64,000 nucleotides of DNA from positions 124,001-188,000 of the forward strand of contig NZ_BMMZ01000006.1 of NCBI RefSeq assembly GCF_014646195.1, given 5' to 3'. Positions 43,607-51,484 of the stretch are shown here, one piece after another. The translations under genes were made by a program, and so were the position numbers. The stretch comes from Microlunatus endophyticus. GTDB taxonomy: Bacteria; Actinomycetota; Actinomycetes; Propionibacteriales; Propionibacteriaceae. Positions within the stretch are counted from its first letter, which is position 1. Each line of letters opens with the position of its first letter. The notes under the pieces are model-generated. The model saw only the letters and a program-made list of their open reading frames with translations. It did not search any database and was not told where the DNA came from.

Positions 43607-44143
43607 CTACCCGGCTGCAGGTCCCGAGCCTGAATGGCTCGTCGGCACCCAGTAGCGCCGCTTCACCCCGACCTGGGACTCGAACCGGCCCCCCGCCGCC
43701 TCGATGATCCGCCGCGAGCCGACGTTGTCCTCGTCGCAGGTCACCAGTGCCGGGTCGATCCCGAGCTCGTACGCGATCGGCAACGCCGCACGGAACGCAG
43801 CGGTCGCGTGGCCCTTGCGCCGAGCCGACGGCCGGATCCAGTAGCCGATATGGCCACCGACCCTGCGCAGCTGTTCGGTCAGCCGGTGCCGAACAGCGAT
43901 CCGGCCGAGGAACTCGTCGCCGTCGACCCACCACAACGTGGTGCCGGGGACGAATCCCTCGGGCCGCGGGCTCTCCTCGCTCTGGTCGGCGATCAGTTGG
44001 GCGACATAGCCCGCGAAGACCCCGGGGTCGACCAGGGTTTCCTCGTCACCACGGAAGAGGTAGGCCACCATCCCCGGCTCCTCGTCCATCGCGGTGACGA
44101 AGGACGCGTGGAAGCGTACGTCCGGATTCATCAGATCAGGCAC
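43607..44143 (-). CDS. GNAT family N-acetyltransferase
   Basis: 178 residues, GTG 44143 with a TAGGGT box 9 bases upstream; ATG 44131 is the alternative. GNAT fold: the acetyl-CoA loop is HIGYWIRPSARRKGHATAAF (V/I-x-R-x-x-G/A type) and CDEDNVGSRRIIEAAGGRFE is the classic C-terminal motif. Resembles RimJ/L-type transferases. The substrate is unknown. Confidence 0.85.
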   Translation of the reverse strand: MPDLMNPDVRFHASFVTAMDEEPGMVAYLFRGDEETLVDPGVFAGYVAQLIADQSEESPRPEGFVPGTTLWWVDGDEFLGRIAVRHRLTEQLRRVGGHIGYWIRPSARRKGHATAAFRAALPIAYELGIDPALVTCDEDNVGSRRIIEAAGGRFESQVGVKRRYWVPTSHSGSGPAAG

Positions 44144-44155
44144 AGGGACCGCACC

Positions 44156-44743
44156 CTAGGACCTGAGCTCGGTGACACGTCCCGACAACGGTTCGACGCG
44201 GAAGACGACGTCGTGCGGCTGCTGGACGGACAGGGCGTCGTCCGGATCTGCATCGACCAGATTCCGTAAGAGCATCCGGCCGATCATCTCGTGGGAGATG
44301 ATCAACGGCTGTCGAGCGCCGGTGTCTTGGATCCGGCCGAGTGCGACCGCCGCCCGCTCATCGGCATCGGCGTAGCTCTCCCCGCCCGGGAACCGCCACC
44401 GGTATTTGTTCCGTGACCGCTCGTCCAGCGCACCGGGGAAGCGCGTATCGGCCTCGGTCGTGGTCAGGCCGGCCATCCTGCCGTGATGGACCTCGGCCAG
44501 CTCGTCGACGATCATCAGTGACATCCCTACGGCATCCGCGCAGACGATCGCGGTGCTTCGCGCCCGGCCGATCGGACTGCTGGCGACAAGATCGAGATCG
44601 AGCGTCGCCGCCAACCGGGCCAGACCTGCAGCATGTCCTTCACCGGCAGCAGTCAGGGGCGAGTCCAACTGTCCTTGCCTGCGGTGCTCCTCGTTCCATC
44701 TGGTGCGCCCGTGACGGGCCAGGTACACGGTCTCGAACGTCAC
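44156..44743 (-). CDS. Histidine phosphatase family protein
   Basis: 195 residues from GTG 44743. RHG motif in VYLARHGRTRWNEE holds the catalytic His; the second catalytic His is in PLIISHEMIGRML. SSPIGRARSTA fits the family. Broad-specificity phosphatase or phosphoglycerate-mutase-like role. Separated from the GNAT gene by 12 bases on the same strand. Confidence 0.87.
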   Translation of the reverse strand: MTFETVYLARHGRTRWNEEHRRQGQLDSPLTAAGEGHAAGLARLAATLDLDLVASSPIGRARSTAIVCADAVGMSLMIVDELAEVHHGRMAGLTTTEADTRFPGALDERSRNKYRWRFPGGESYADADERAAVALGRIQDTGARQPLIISHEMIGRMLLRNLVDADPDDALSVQQPHDVVFRVEPLSGRVTELRS

Positions 44744-44804
44744 TGACGCATGCAACCGCGTCTTGACAGTGGATCGCAACCGAGTATCAGCTGTGGCCGA
44801 TCGC

Positions 44805-45617
44805 TCAGCTGGAACCGAGCATTGCCGTGATGGCCCGCCATGCCTGGCGCCCAAGATCACGATCCGCGGCGGGCGTACCGCCGCGTTGCATCGTGGCACC
44901 GGCCACGACCTCGACCTCACCGGGCAGGATCGCCCGGTGGCCGGCATCGGCGACCGCGATCAATTCTGTCGGCAGACCGGCCGCCGACCGGATCGCCCGG
45001 ATCCGTCGGGCATGACCGACACTGGACCACACCTGATCCTCGCCGCCGGCGACCAAGATCAACTGTGCGATCCGGTCGACCGGGATCGTTGCCGCCGGCA
45101 CCCGGTCGGCGAAGGTCACCCGGGATCGTTCGTAGTGTGGGCGATACCGCGGGACCGGCTCGGCGACGTAGTTCTGCCAGTCCATCGGGACGTACGCCAG
45201 AGGTCGCCCGTCGAGCGTCCAGTGTGAGGTCTCGCGATCATGGTCGTAGCCGGCCCAGACGACATCGGTGGGTGCGAATGCGATCACCGAGTCGATGTTC
45301 GGGGAATGTGCGCCGCAGAGCAACGCCGCCTCGGCACCGAACGAAAGCCCGACGATGTGCACCCGATCGCAGCTCTGCTTGAGATCGTCGATCCGATCCA
45401 GGAAGGTCTCCAGCGGAATCTCCCAGGGATCCGGGTGCTGGCCCGGGCCGCCCAGCCAGCGGATCGACTCCGCCACACAGCCAAGATCAGCAAACAGTCG
45501 TGCCCGGTCGGTGTCGACCCGGCCACTCGAGCCTGCGACCACGAGCACACCGTCCCCGGTGGGACGATCCGGCACCCAGCGGACCCCTTCGGGCCGCTCA
45601 AGATCAATCCGGATCAT
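44805..45617 (-). CDS. Alpha/beta hydrolase (BAAT/acyl-CoA thioester hydrolase-like)
   Basis: 270 residues from ATG 45617; the much longer in-frame extension overlaps the MFS gene antiparallel to its codon bias and is rejected. Nucleophile Ser in HIVGLSFGAEAAL (GxSxG). Later VAGGEDQVWSSVGHARRI and ADAGHRAILPGE supply the acid and catalytic His. The C-terminal architecture is that of bile-acid-CoA:amino-acid transferase/thioesterase proteins. The substrate is unknown. Confidence 0.75.
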   Translation of the reverse strand: MIRIDLERPEGVRWVPDRPTGDGVLVVAGSSGRVDTDRARLFADLGCVAESIRWLGGPGQHPDPWEIPLETFLDRIDDLKQSCDRVHIVGLSFGAEAALLCGAHSPNIDSVIAFAPTDVVWAGYDHDRETSHWTLDGRPLAYVPMDWQNYVAEPVPRYRPHYERSRVTFADRVPAATIPVDRIAQLILVAGGEDQVWSSVGHARRIRAIRSAAGLPTELIAVADAGHRAILPGEVEVVAGATMQRGGTPAADRDLGRQAWRAITAMLGSS

Positions 45618-45664
45618 CCCGCCAGTCTGCCAGAGGTTGTTGTCTGCCCCAGTAGTCACGCCAC

Positions 45665-47086
45665 TCAGTACTCGGGAACTTCGATCTTGCCTTCGGCCAC
45701 CTCGACCATCTCGGCGGACAACGGCTTCTCGTCCATCACGATGCCGAGCACCAGGGCGATCGCCATGAACGGTACGGTCCAGAAGAAGACCGCTGAGAAC
45801 GCGGCAGTGGAGACCGCTCCCCCGGCGGCGATCAGGATCGCACCGAAGGCCGCCGAACCGAGCGCACCGCCGATGCTCTTGAAGAAGTTCAGTGCACCGG
45901 TCGCGACGCCGATGTGGCGGTAGGCGACGGCGTTCTGACCTGCCAGCACGGAGACCTGGACGAAGAAGCCGATACCTGCGCCGGCGAAGAACAACGGGAT
46001 GATCAACAACCACACGCTCGCGTGACCGATCAGCATCCCGATCACCGCCATCGACACACCTGCGAGGATCGCGCCGATGATCGGATAGATCTTGTAACGG
46101 CCGGTCCTGCTGATCATCGGCCCGGCGATCGAGGTCGCCACGATCAGCCCGACCAACTCGGGGATCAGGAACAGGCCTGCGACGAATGCACTCAGGTGGC
46201 GTACGCCCTCGACGTACAGCGGGACGTACAGCATGCCGACGAACAGGACGAGCGTGGCGATGAAGAACTGCGCTGCCGAGATGCTGAAGATGCTGGAACG
46301 GAACAGGCCCAGCGGCAGGATCGGCTCCGCGGCCCGCCTCTCGATGAGCAGGAACCCGATCAGCGATACGACTGCCACACCGACCAACGCGAGCATCCAC
46401 GGCGAACCCCAGCCCAGGATGCCGTCGCCGGCCAGGCTGGTGGACAGGATCACCGCGCTGGAGAGCACGGCGACCACGATCCCGCCGAGAATGTCGACCC
46501 GGTGCGAGGACTCGGGCCTGGCCAACTGCACCCGTGCCGCTGTGATCACGAAGGCGAGGACGCCGACCGGCAGGTTGACCAGAAAGATCCACTGCCAGCC
46601 GATCGCATCGGCGAACAGCCCGCCGAGGAGCGGTCCGCCGATCAGCGCGACGGTGGCGACGATGCCCGTTGCTGCCTGGTACTTCGACCGGTCACGGGGT
46701 GGGACGAGTTCGCCGATGATCGCCATCACCAGCGAGTTGAGACCGCCACCCCCGATACCCTGCAGCGCCCTGAAGGCGATCAGCCAGCCCATGCTGGGCG
46801 CGAATGCGGAGAGTGCCGAGCCGATCAGGAAGATCCCGATCGCGATCAGGAACACACCCTTGCGGCCGTGGGTGTCCCCGAGCTTGCCGAAGATCAGCGT
46901 TGTGACAGCGCTGGTGACCAGATAGCTGGTCGCGACCCACGGCGCCGCACCGAGGGAACCGAGGGCGCGACCGATGCTGGGCAAAGCCGTGGCCACGATC
47001 GTCTGGTCGAGATTGGAGATGAACAGGACGAGCATCAGCGGAACCAGCACGACGCCGATCCGGCTCGTGGTACGAGACGTAGACAT
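45665..47086 (-). CDS. MFS drug exporter (DHA2/EmrB-QacA type)
   Basis: 473 residues, ATG 47086 with GAGAGG. About 14 hydrophobic helices. Motif D1-like LDQTIVATALPSIGRAL, motif A GKLGDTHGRKGVFL and antiporter motif C region GGPLLGGLFADAIGWQWIF identify a proton-driven multidrug exporter. Divergent from a TetR gene, with a palindromic operator between them at 47117-47129. The regulator probably represses this exporter until a ligand binds. Confidence 0.92.
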   Translation of the reverse strand: MSTSRTTSRIGVVLVPLMLVLFISNLDQTIVATALPSIGRALGSLGAAPWVATSYLVTSAVTTLIFGKLGDTHGRKGVFLIAIGIFLIGSALSAFAPSMGWLIAFRALQGIGGGGLNSLVMAIIGELVPPRDRSKYQAATGIVATVALIGGPLLGGLFADAIGWQWIFLVNLPVGVLAFVITAARVQLARPESSHRVDILGGIVVAVLSSAVILSTSLAGDGILGWGSPWMLALVGVAVVSLIGFLLIERRAAEPILPLGLFRSSIFSISAAQFFIATLVLFVGMLYVPLYVEGVRHLSAFVAGLFLIPELVGLIVATSIAGPMISRTGRYKIYPIIGAILAGVSMAVIGMLIGHASVWLLIIPLFFAGAGIGFFVQVSVLAGQNAVAYRHIGVATGALNFFKSIGGALGSAAFGAILIAAGGAVSTAAFSAVFFWTVPFMAIALVLGIVMDEKPLSAEMVEVAEGKIEVPEY

Positions 47087-47116
47087 GCGAGGACCTCTCT
47101 ACACTCCCTGACAAAC

Positions 47117-47129
47117 GTAAGTGACTTAC
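47117..47129. promoter_or_regulatory. TetR operator site 1
   Basis: GTAAGT-G-ACTTAC is a perfect 6-bp inverted repeat in the divergent gap. It sits at the expected start point of the exporter transcript: a TATGCT -10 box lies just upstream on the minus strand (47139-47134). Confidence 0.7.
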
Positions 47130-47157
47130 CTAAAGCATAGCGGTTCGGACTGAAAAA

Positions 47158-47165
47158 GGTAAGTC
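47158..47165. promoter_or_regulatory. TetR operator half-site 2
   Basis: GGTAAGTC repeats the half-site of site 1 (whose minus strand also reads GGTAAGTC) 28 bases away in the opposite orientation. It lies between the -35 and -10 positions of the regulator's own promoter, so autoregulation is likely. Confidence 0.5.
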
Positions 47166-47169
47166 GATG

Positions 47170-47175
47170 TAGAAT
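47170..47175 (+). promoter_or_regulatory. -10 box of tetR-like gene (leaderless)
   Basis: TAGAAT lies 6 bases before the ATG at 47182 with no ribosome site in between, the standard actinobacterial leaderless layout. The TetR gene at 61607 has the identical TAGAAT-6-ATG arrangement. Confidence 0.6.
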
Positions 47176-47181
47176 TTGGTC

Positions 47182-47793
47182 ATGTCGTCGCCCAATACGG
47201 CCGGATCGCTCTCGCTCAGGGAACGGAAGAAGCAGATGACCCGGCAGCGCATCCTCGATGAGGCCGAGCGGCTCTTCGAGGAGCGCGGATTCGACAACGT
47301 CACCGTCGCCGAGATCGCAGAGGCCGCCGACATCTCGGTCAAGACACTCTTCGTCTACTTCCGCACCAAGGAGGATCTGGCCTTCGCCGACACCTCCTTG
47401 ATCGACGACACCCTCGCGACACTCGCGAATCGGGCACCCGACGTCACCCATGCCCAGGCCGTCGTGGATTCCCTGTGCCGGCACGCCGATCTTGAGTCCG
47501 ACGGCGGTGTCGCAGCGTTCCGGCGCGGCTTCGGCACGTCGACCGCGCTCGAATCCGGACTGGCCAGGATGTGGGCCGGCTACGAGGACCGGCTGACGGA
47601 GTTCCTTGCTGCCGAGGCCGTACGCGACCCCGGACCCGAGGACCGGTTCCTGGCGATGCAGCTGGTCGCTCTGATGCGGCTGACCACCTCACCCGAGGTC
47701 GAGCAGGCGGTCACGGCAGAGGCCGGTCCCAATGACGGCAGGACGATCCTCACCCGCACCCTCGAGGCCGCCGCGAACAGGATCGCTGGCTAG
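47182..47793 (+). CDS. TetR family transcriptional regulator
   Basis: 203 residues, ATG 47182. N-terminal TetR helix-turn-helix about 15-62: RQRILDEAERLFEERGFDNV then VAEIAEAADISVKTLFVYF. The C-terminal ligand-binding domain is helical (LARMWAGYEDRLTEFL). Probable repressor of the divergent MFS exporter and of itself. Its stop overlaps the stop of a decayed LuxR-type fragment on the other strand. Confidence 0.92.
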   Translation: MSSPNTAGSLSLRERKKQMTRQRILDEAERLFEERGFDNVTVAEIAEAADISVKTLFVYFRTKEDLAFADTSLIDDTLATLANRAPDVTHAQAVVDSLCRHADLESDGGVAAFRRGFGTSTALESGLARMWAGYEDRLTEFLAAEAVRDPGPEDRFLAMQLVALMRLTTSPEVEQAVTAEAGPNDGRTILTRTLEAAANRIAG

Positions 47794-47976
47794 CCCTCGC
47801 CGCCGACCCAGGCCGCGCTCTGGGCGCGTGAGCTGAAGGCGAGCGTTGCGCTAGGTGCTGGGTGCCTGGCCCCCACCGTGCGCTCGGACATGAACAGCCG
47901 GGCACCGATCTGCCTGGTGCAGATCCGTCGCCACGAGCTGAGCCACATCGGTCTCGCGTGGTGCCAGAACTGGTCC
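47790..47976 (-). pseudogene. Remnant of a LuxR-type helix-turn-helix regulator
   Basis: The minus strand reads VLAPRETDVAQLVATDL in one frame (about 47976-47918) and then RQIGARLFMSERTVGAR and LAFSSRAQSAAWVGGEG-stop in another. Together these match the C-terminal HTH of LuxR-family regulators (LTPREREVA...NRQIGARLFISERTV...LGFSSRAQIAAWV). At least one frameshift near 47918 and probable disruption in the recognition/dimer helix make it nonfunctional. It abuts the tetR-like gene end, suggesting that rearrangement truncated a regulator gene here. Confidence 0.7.
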
Positions 47977-48122
47977 CCGAGACGGTTTCGACCGTAGCCC
48001 CGGAAGCGGCTCCGCCGAGTGCCAGCCGGGCACCGGCATCCGCAGGTCAACGACTCTCTCCGCTTGTGAATCTGGTCACAAACTCTACCCTGGCCGTCAC
48101 GATCGGTGCCAGCATCCTGATC
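47977..48122. other. Gap before the second nucleotidyltransferase
   Basis: Together with the LuxR remnant this makes a 329-base stretch with no intact gene after the TetR regulator. Apart from a TACCCT box near 48085-48092 that may serve the downstream gene, no structure was seen. The minus strand may hold further eroded parts of the LuxR-type gene. Confidence 0.35.
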
Positions 48123-48971
48123 ATGACCGATGGGGTTTCTGGACCTCCGGGCCGCCCGGACGGGTTCGATGTCTACCCCGATGGCTACGGGCAGTTGTTC
48201 GACAAGGCCGTCGAGGTCCTGTTCCGCGATGCGCGGGTGCGAGGCATGTGGCTGCACGGCGCATTCGGCCGCGGCGCCGCGGATTCCGCGAGCGACCTTG
48301 ACATCAGCATTGCCATCGCCGACCCGGAGTTCGACGAATTCGCGGCGGGTTGGCGGGACTGGCTGGCCGAGATTACGCCGACGGTCAATGCCGACCCGAT
48401 CGCCCCAGGGTGCTTCTTCGCGATGACCCCCGGGTGTGAGCGGGTGGACGTGATCAGCGAGCGTGTCAGCGACCTGACGACCACCCATCTCACCCGCCGC
48501 GTGCTGATCTTCGATCGCGACCGCCTGGACGCCACCATCCCGGCGCCCGATGACCCACCACCGAACCCCGAGACGATCGCGTACGTGATCAAGGAGACGT
48601 TGCGGACGGCGGCCAACTTCGACACCGTGGTCGTCCGGGACGACTGGCTGCTGGGCGTCGTATCCGTACAGACGGTTCACTCGCTGCTCTACCAACTCTT
48701 CACCGAAGCCAACAAGCCACAACCGCCGACCGGACCCAAGCAGTGGAGCTTCAAATTATCGCCACGACACCGGCGGCTGTTGGAAGCGTTGCCGGTGCCC
48801 CAGGCTGAGCGGGAGTCGGTGATGGCCGCACGGCAGGCGGCGTACGGCCTGTTCGTCGCCGAGGCACCGGCGATCGCGGACGCGTACGGCGTGCAGTGGC
48901 CGGCTGATCTTGAACGAACCGTAGGCAATCACCTCGACCGCAATGGCCTAGGTATTCCCCACTCCGCTTGA
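48123..48971 (+). CDS. Nucleotidyltransferase-fold protein (second)
   Basis: 282 residues from ATG 48123; codon bias and conservation both begin near here. MWLHGAFGRGAADSASDLDIS contains the nucleotidyltransferase loop and metal-binding Asp58/Asp60, with Gly46-Ala47 where Gly-Ser is usual. A third acid, Asp109, lies in ERVDVISERV. The C-terminal half is helical (GPKQWSFKLSPRHRRLLEALP) like antibiotic adenylyltransferases. All three acids are present, unlike the protein at 24750. Role unknown. It overlaps or abuts the nuoF upstream region by a few bases. Confidence 0.7.
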   Translation: MTDGVSGPPGRPDGFDVYPDGYGQLFDKAVEVLFRDARVRGMWLHGAFGRGAADSASDLDISIAIADPEFDEFAAGWRDWLAEITPTVNADPIAPGCFFAMTPGCERVDVISERVSDLTTTHLTRRVLIFDRDRLDATIPAPDDPPPNPETIAYVIKETLRTAANFDTVVVRDDWLLGVVSVQTVHSLLYQLFTEANKPQPPTGPKQWSFKLSPRHRRLLEALPVPQAERESVMAARQAAYGLFVAEAPAIADAYGVQWPADLERTVGNHLDRNGLGIPHSA

Positions 48972-49006
48972 CCGACTTGCGACCCGGAGTCCGACTGGAG
49001 GCACTG

Positions 49007-50326
49007 ATGCCCGACCCGATCACTCCCCAACTGACCGCTGACTGGAACCGGCCACAGGCCTGGAAGCTCAACAGCTACGAGGATTCCGGCGGTTACGCGA
49101 CTCTACGGGAGGCTCTGGCGCGGGAGCCCGGATCGATCGTCCAGGCGATCGAGGACTCCGGGCTGCGCGGCCGCGGCGGCGCGGGATTCCCGACCGGACG
49201 CAAGTGGGACCTGCTCGATCCCGACCGCAGCAAGCCGCGCTACCTGGTCGTCAACGCCGACGAGTCCGAGCCAGGCGCCTGCAAAGACATGCCGCTGATG
49301 ATGGCCAGCCCACACAAGCTGGTCGAGGGCATCGCACTCACCTGCTACGGGATCGGCGCCCACCACGCCTTCATCTACGTCCGCGGCGAGGTCCTGCACG
49401 TCATCCGCCGACTCCGCCAGGCCGTCGCCGACGCGTACGCCGCCGGCTATCTCGGCCGGAACATCCTCGGCTCCGGATTCGATCTCGAAGTGATCGTCCA
49501 CGCCGGCGCCGGCGCCCACATCTGCGGCGAGGAGACGGCGCTGCTGGAGTCCCTTGAGGGCTATCGCGGCCAGCCCCGGCTGCGACCGCCATTCCCCGCA
49601 GCCTCCGGGATCTACCAGTCGCCGACCTTGATCAACAACGTCGAGACCATCGCGTCGGTGCCCATGATCATCCGTAACGGCCCGGAATGGTTCCGGAGCG
49701 TGGGCACCGATCGCAGCCCCGGGATGGGCATCTTCTCCGTTTCCGGCCACGTTGCCCATCCAGGCCAGCTTGAGGTGCCGCTCGGCACCACCTTGCGTCA
49801 ACTCCTTGACCTGGTCGGTGGCATCCGGACCGGACATCAGCTCAAGTTCTGGACCCCGGGAGGATCATCCTCGCCGATCTTCACCGCAGATCATCTCGAC
49901 CTGCCGCTGGACTACGACTCGGTCATCCAGGCCGGGTCGATGCTCGGGACCCGATCGATCCAGGTGTTCGACGAGACCACGTCAGTCGTACGGGCCGTGC
50001 TGCGCTGGTCGGAGTTCTACCGGCACGAGTCCTGTGGCAAGTGCACACCGTGCCGGGAGGGCACCTGGTGGATCGTGCAGATCCTGCAGCGACTCGAAGC
50101 GGGCCAGGGCCAACCCGGTGACGTCGACAAGCTGCTCGACCTCTGCGACAACATCGCCGGTAAGGCGTTCTGCGGTTTCGGCGACGGGGCCATCGGCTGC
50201 GTGACCTCGGGTATCAGGTACTTCCGGGAGGAGTTCGATGCCGGGATGCACACCCCCGCCCGGGAACTCCTGCCATACGCGGCGAGCACGCGCCACGCGT
50301 CCGCGCCCGCCGCGCTCACCACATGA
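49007..50326 (+). CDS. nuoF: NADH-quinone oxidoreductase subunit F (isolated copy)
   Basis: 439 residues, ATG 49007 with GGAGG five bases upstream. It carries the 51-kDa flavoprotein motifs: NADH/FMN loops GLRGRGGAGFPTGRKW and VVNADESEPGACKDMP, AGAHICGEETALLESLEG, and the [4Fe-4S] ligands in SCGKCTPCREG plus a later AFCGFGDGA. No nuoE, nuoG or other complex I gene is adjacent. It may complement a nuo operon elsewhere, be a second copy, or serve another NADH-dependent enzyme such as a formate dehydrogenase or hydrogenase (inference). Confidence 0.88.
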   Translation: MPDPITPQLTADWNRPQAWKLNSYEDSGGYATLREALAREPGSIVQAIEDSGLRGRGGAGFPTGRKWDLLDPDRSKPRYLVVNADESEPGACKDMPLMMASPHKLVEGIALTCYGIGAHHAFIYVRGEVLHVIRRLRQAVADAYAAGYLGRNILGSGFDLEVIVHAGAGAHICGEETALLESLEGYRGQPRLRPPFPAASGIYQSPTLINNVETIASVPMIIRNGPEWFRSVGTDRSPGMGIFSVSGHVAHPGQLEVPLGTTLRQLLDLVGGIRTGHQLKFWTPGGSSSPIFTADHLDLPLDYDSVIQAGSMLGTRSIQVFDETTSVVRAVLRWSEFYRHESCGKCTPCREGTWWIVQILQRLEAGQGQPGDVDKLLDLCDNIAGKAFCGFGDGAIGCVTSGIRYFREEFDAGMHTPARELLPYAASTRHASAPAALTT

Positions 50327-50374
50327 CCCACCGAGGCCGGTGCGGGCGGGAGAGCAGCGGTTCCAGCTCGGCTG

Positions 50375-50796
50375 TCAGCGATCTTTCTGCCACACCGAAA
50401 CGTGCTGCGTGCTCTCGCCGGTGAACGGAGACCCGATCCAGTCCTCCCATCGCGCGTACAGCTGCATGCCCGCCAGTTGGGCCGTCAGATCCAGCTTCGA
50501 CGGCCACACATAGCGGAACGGGATCTCCCGATACTCCGCCGTCCCATCGCGGAAGACGATGTGGTGTGACGATGTCAGGTTGCTGATGGTGTTGAAGACG
50601 AGATAGACCAGCGAGAAGCCGCCCTCGACACGCGTCGTGGCCATGTCGCCGATGGTGACCTTGATCGACTCGCCGCCCGGCTTGTGCCGGAGTTGGTCCA
50701 CCATCGCCCGGGACAGCTCGACGCCCTCGACCTCGACGCCCGCAGCGGCCAACGGCAACGCGATCCGGCCGGTTCCGATGGCAAACTCCAGAGCCG
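50375..50796 (-). pseudogene. Class I SAM methyltransferase remnant
   Basis: ALEFAIGTGRIALPLAAAGV (SAM-binding motif I) and KVTIGDMATTRVEGGFSLVY are well kept. The sequence then jumps from VFNTISNLTS straight to SHHIVFRDG...PFRYVWPSKLDL, skipping roughly 70 residues that intact relatives have, near 50570. The N-terminal part before motif I is replaced by a different sequence (HIT fragment) at about 50795. A 170-residue frame remains open, but the fold would lack core strands. Confidence 0.7.
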
Positions 50797-50879
50797 TATG
50801 CCAAGGTGTGGGCGTCCTCGTGCACCCTACTCGCCTGGATGCGCCCGGCGACGATTTCGCAGAAGGCACATCCTTTGGT
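50797..50879 (-). pseudogene. HIT-family N-terminal fragment
   Basis: The frame reads GCAFCEIVAGRIQASRVHED then AHTLAY, the classic start of histidine-triad (HIT) nucleotide hydrolases. It breaks off exactly where the methyltransferase remnant begins in another frame. The HIT catalytic HxHxH part is absent. Confidence 0.65.
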
Positions 50880-51009
50880 GGTGGCACACGACTGCCGAAC
50901 GACAGGGCCGAGATCAGCGATGCCGGTCATGCGCGCCACCCTGACATGGCCCAGCGCCGCACGCTACAGAAATGAGCTCAGCGAACTCGTCCCCGAACCG
51001 CCGCGCCAG

Positions 51010-51484
51010 CTACACCCTCCGCCAGTCGTGGACCGTGGTGTCGCCGAGCCACCAACCGGGGTGTCGCGCCGTGCGTGCGAGCTTGAAGTCATAGCCCGTG
51101 CCGGGCGTGAACTCCCGCGCGACCTCGTCGGCCTTGTCCAGGCCAACGCCTTTGTCGAGCGCGAGCTTGCCGCAGCTGGTCGAGAGTTGAACGTACGGTG
51201 ACCCGAATCGAGAACCCGGTCGGACTTCCGTCGAGTCGACCGTGCAGCGTCTCCATTGCCGACCGGTCGAGTCCATCACGAAGAGCACCACCATGTACGC
51301 GATCGTCAGGAACACCAGGATCAGGAAGGCGAGCGTTGCGTACGAGCCGATCCGCTGCTTCGTCGTCGGCAGAGGACGCGGCGACGCGGCGTCGCGACTT
51401 CGCCTCGGTCTCGACCTTGGCAGTGACCTCGGAGATCTCCTCACCCCGACGCCCGACGCGAGGCGCGGGTTGGGCATGAGTCAC
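51010..51484 (-). pseudogene. Small membrane protein gene with a probable frameshift
   Basis: The gene begins at GTG 51484, overlapping the stop of the DUF1963 gene (ATGTGA). Coding-like sequence in that frame runs through MTHAQPAPRVGRRGEEISEV and KVETEAKSRRRVAASS. The conserved-looking remainder is in the +1 frame: TTKQRIGSYATLAFLILVFL (transmembrane) and a soluble domain with CGKLALDKGVGLDKADEVA ending WWLGDTTVHDWRRV. In that second frame the first 40 codons are full of AGG/AGA and look noncoding. A shift near 51365-51400 is inferred: a true mutation, a sequencing error, or a recoding site. Family not recognised. Confidence 0.55.
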
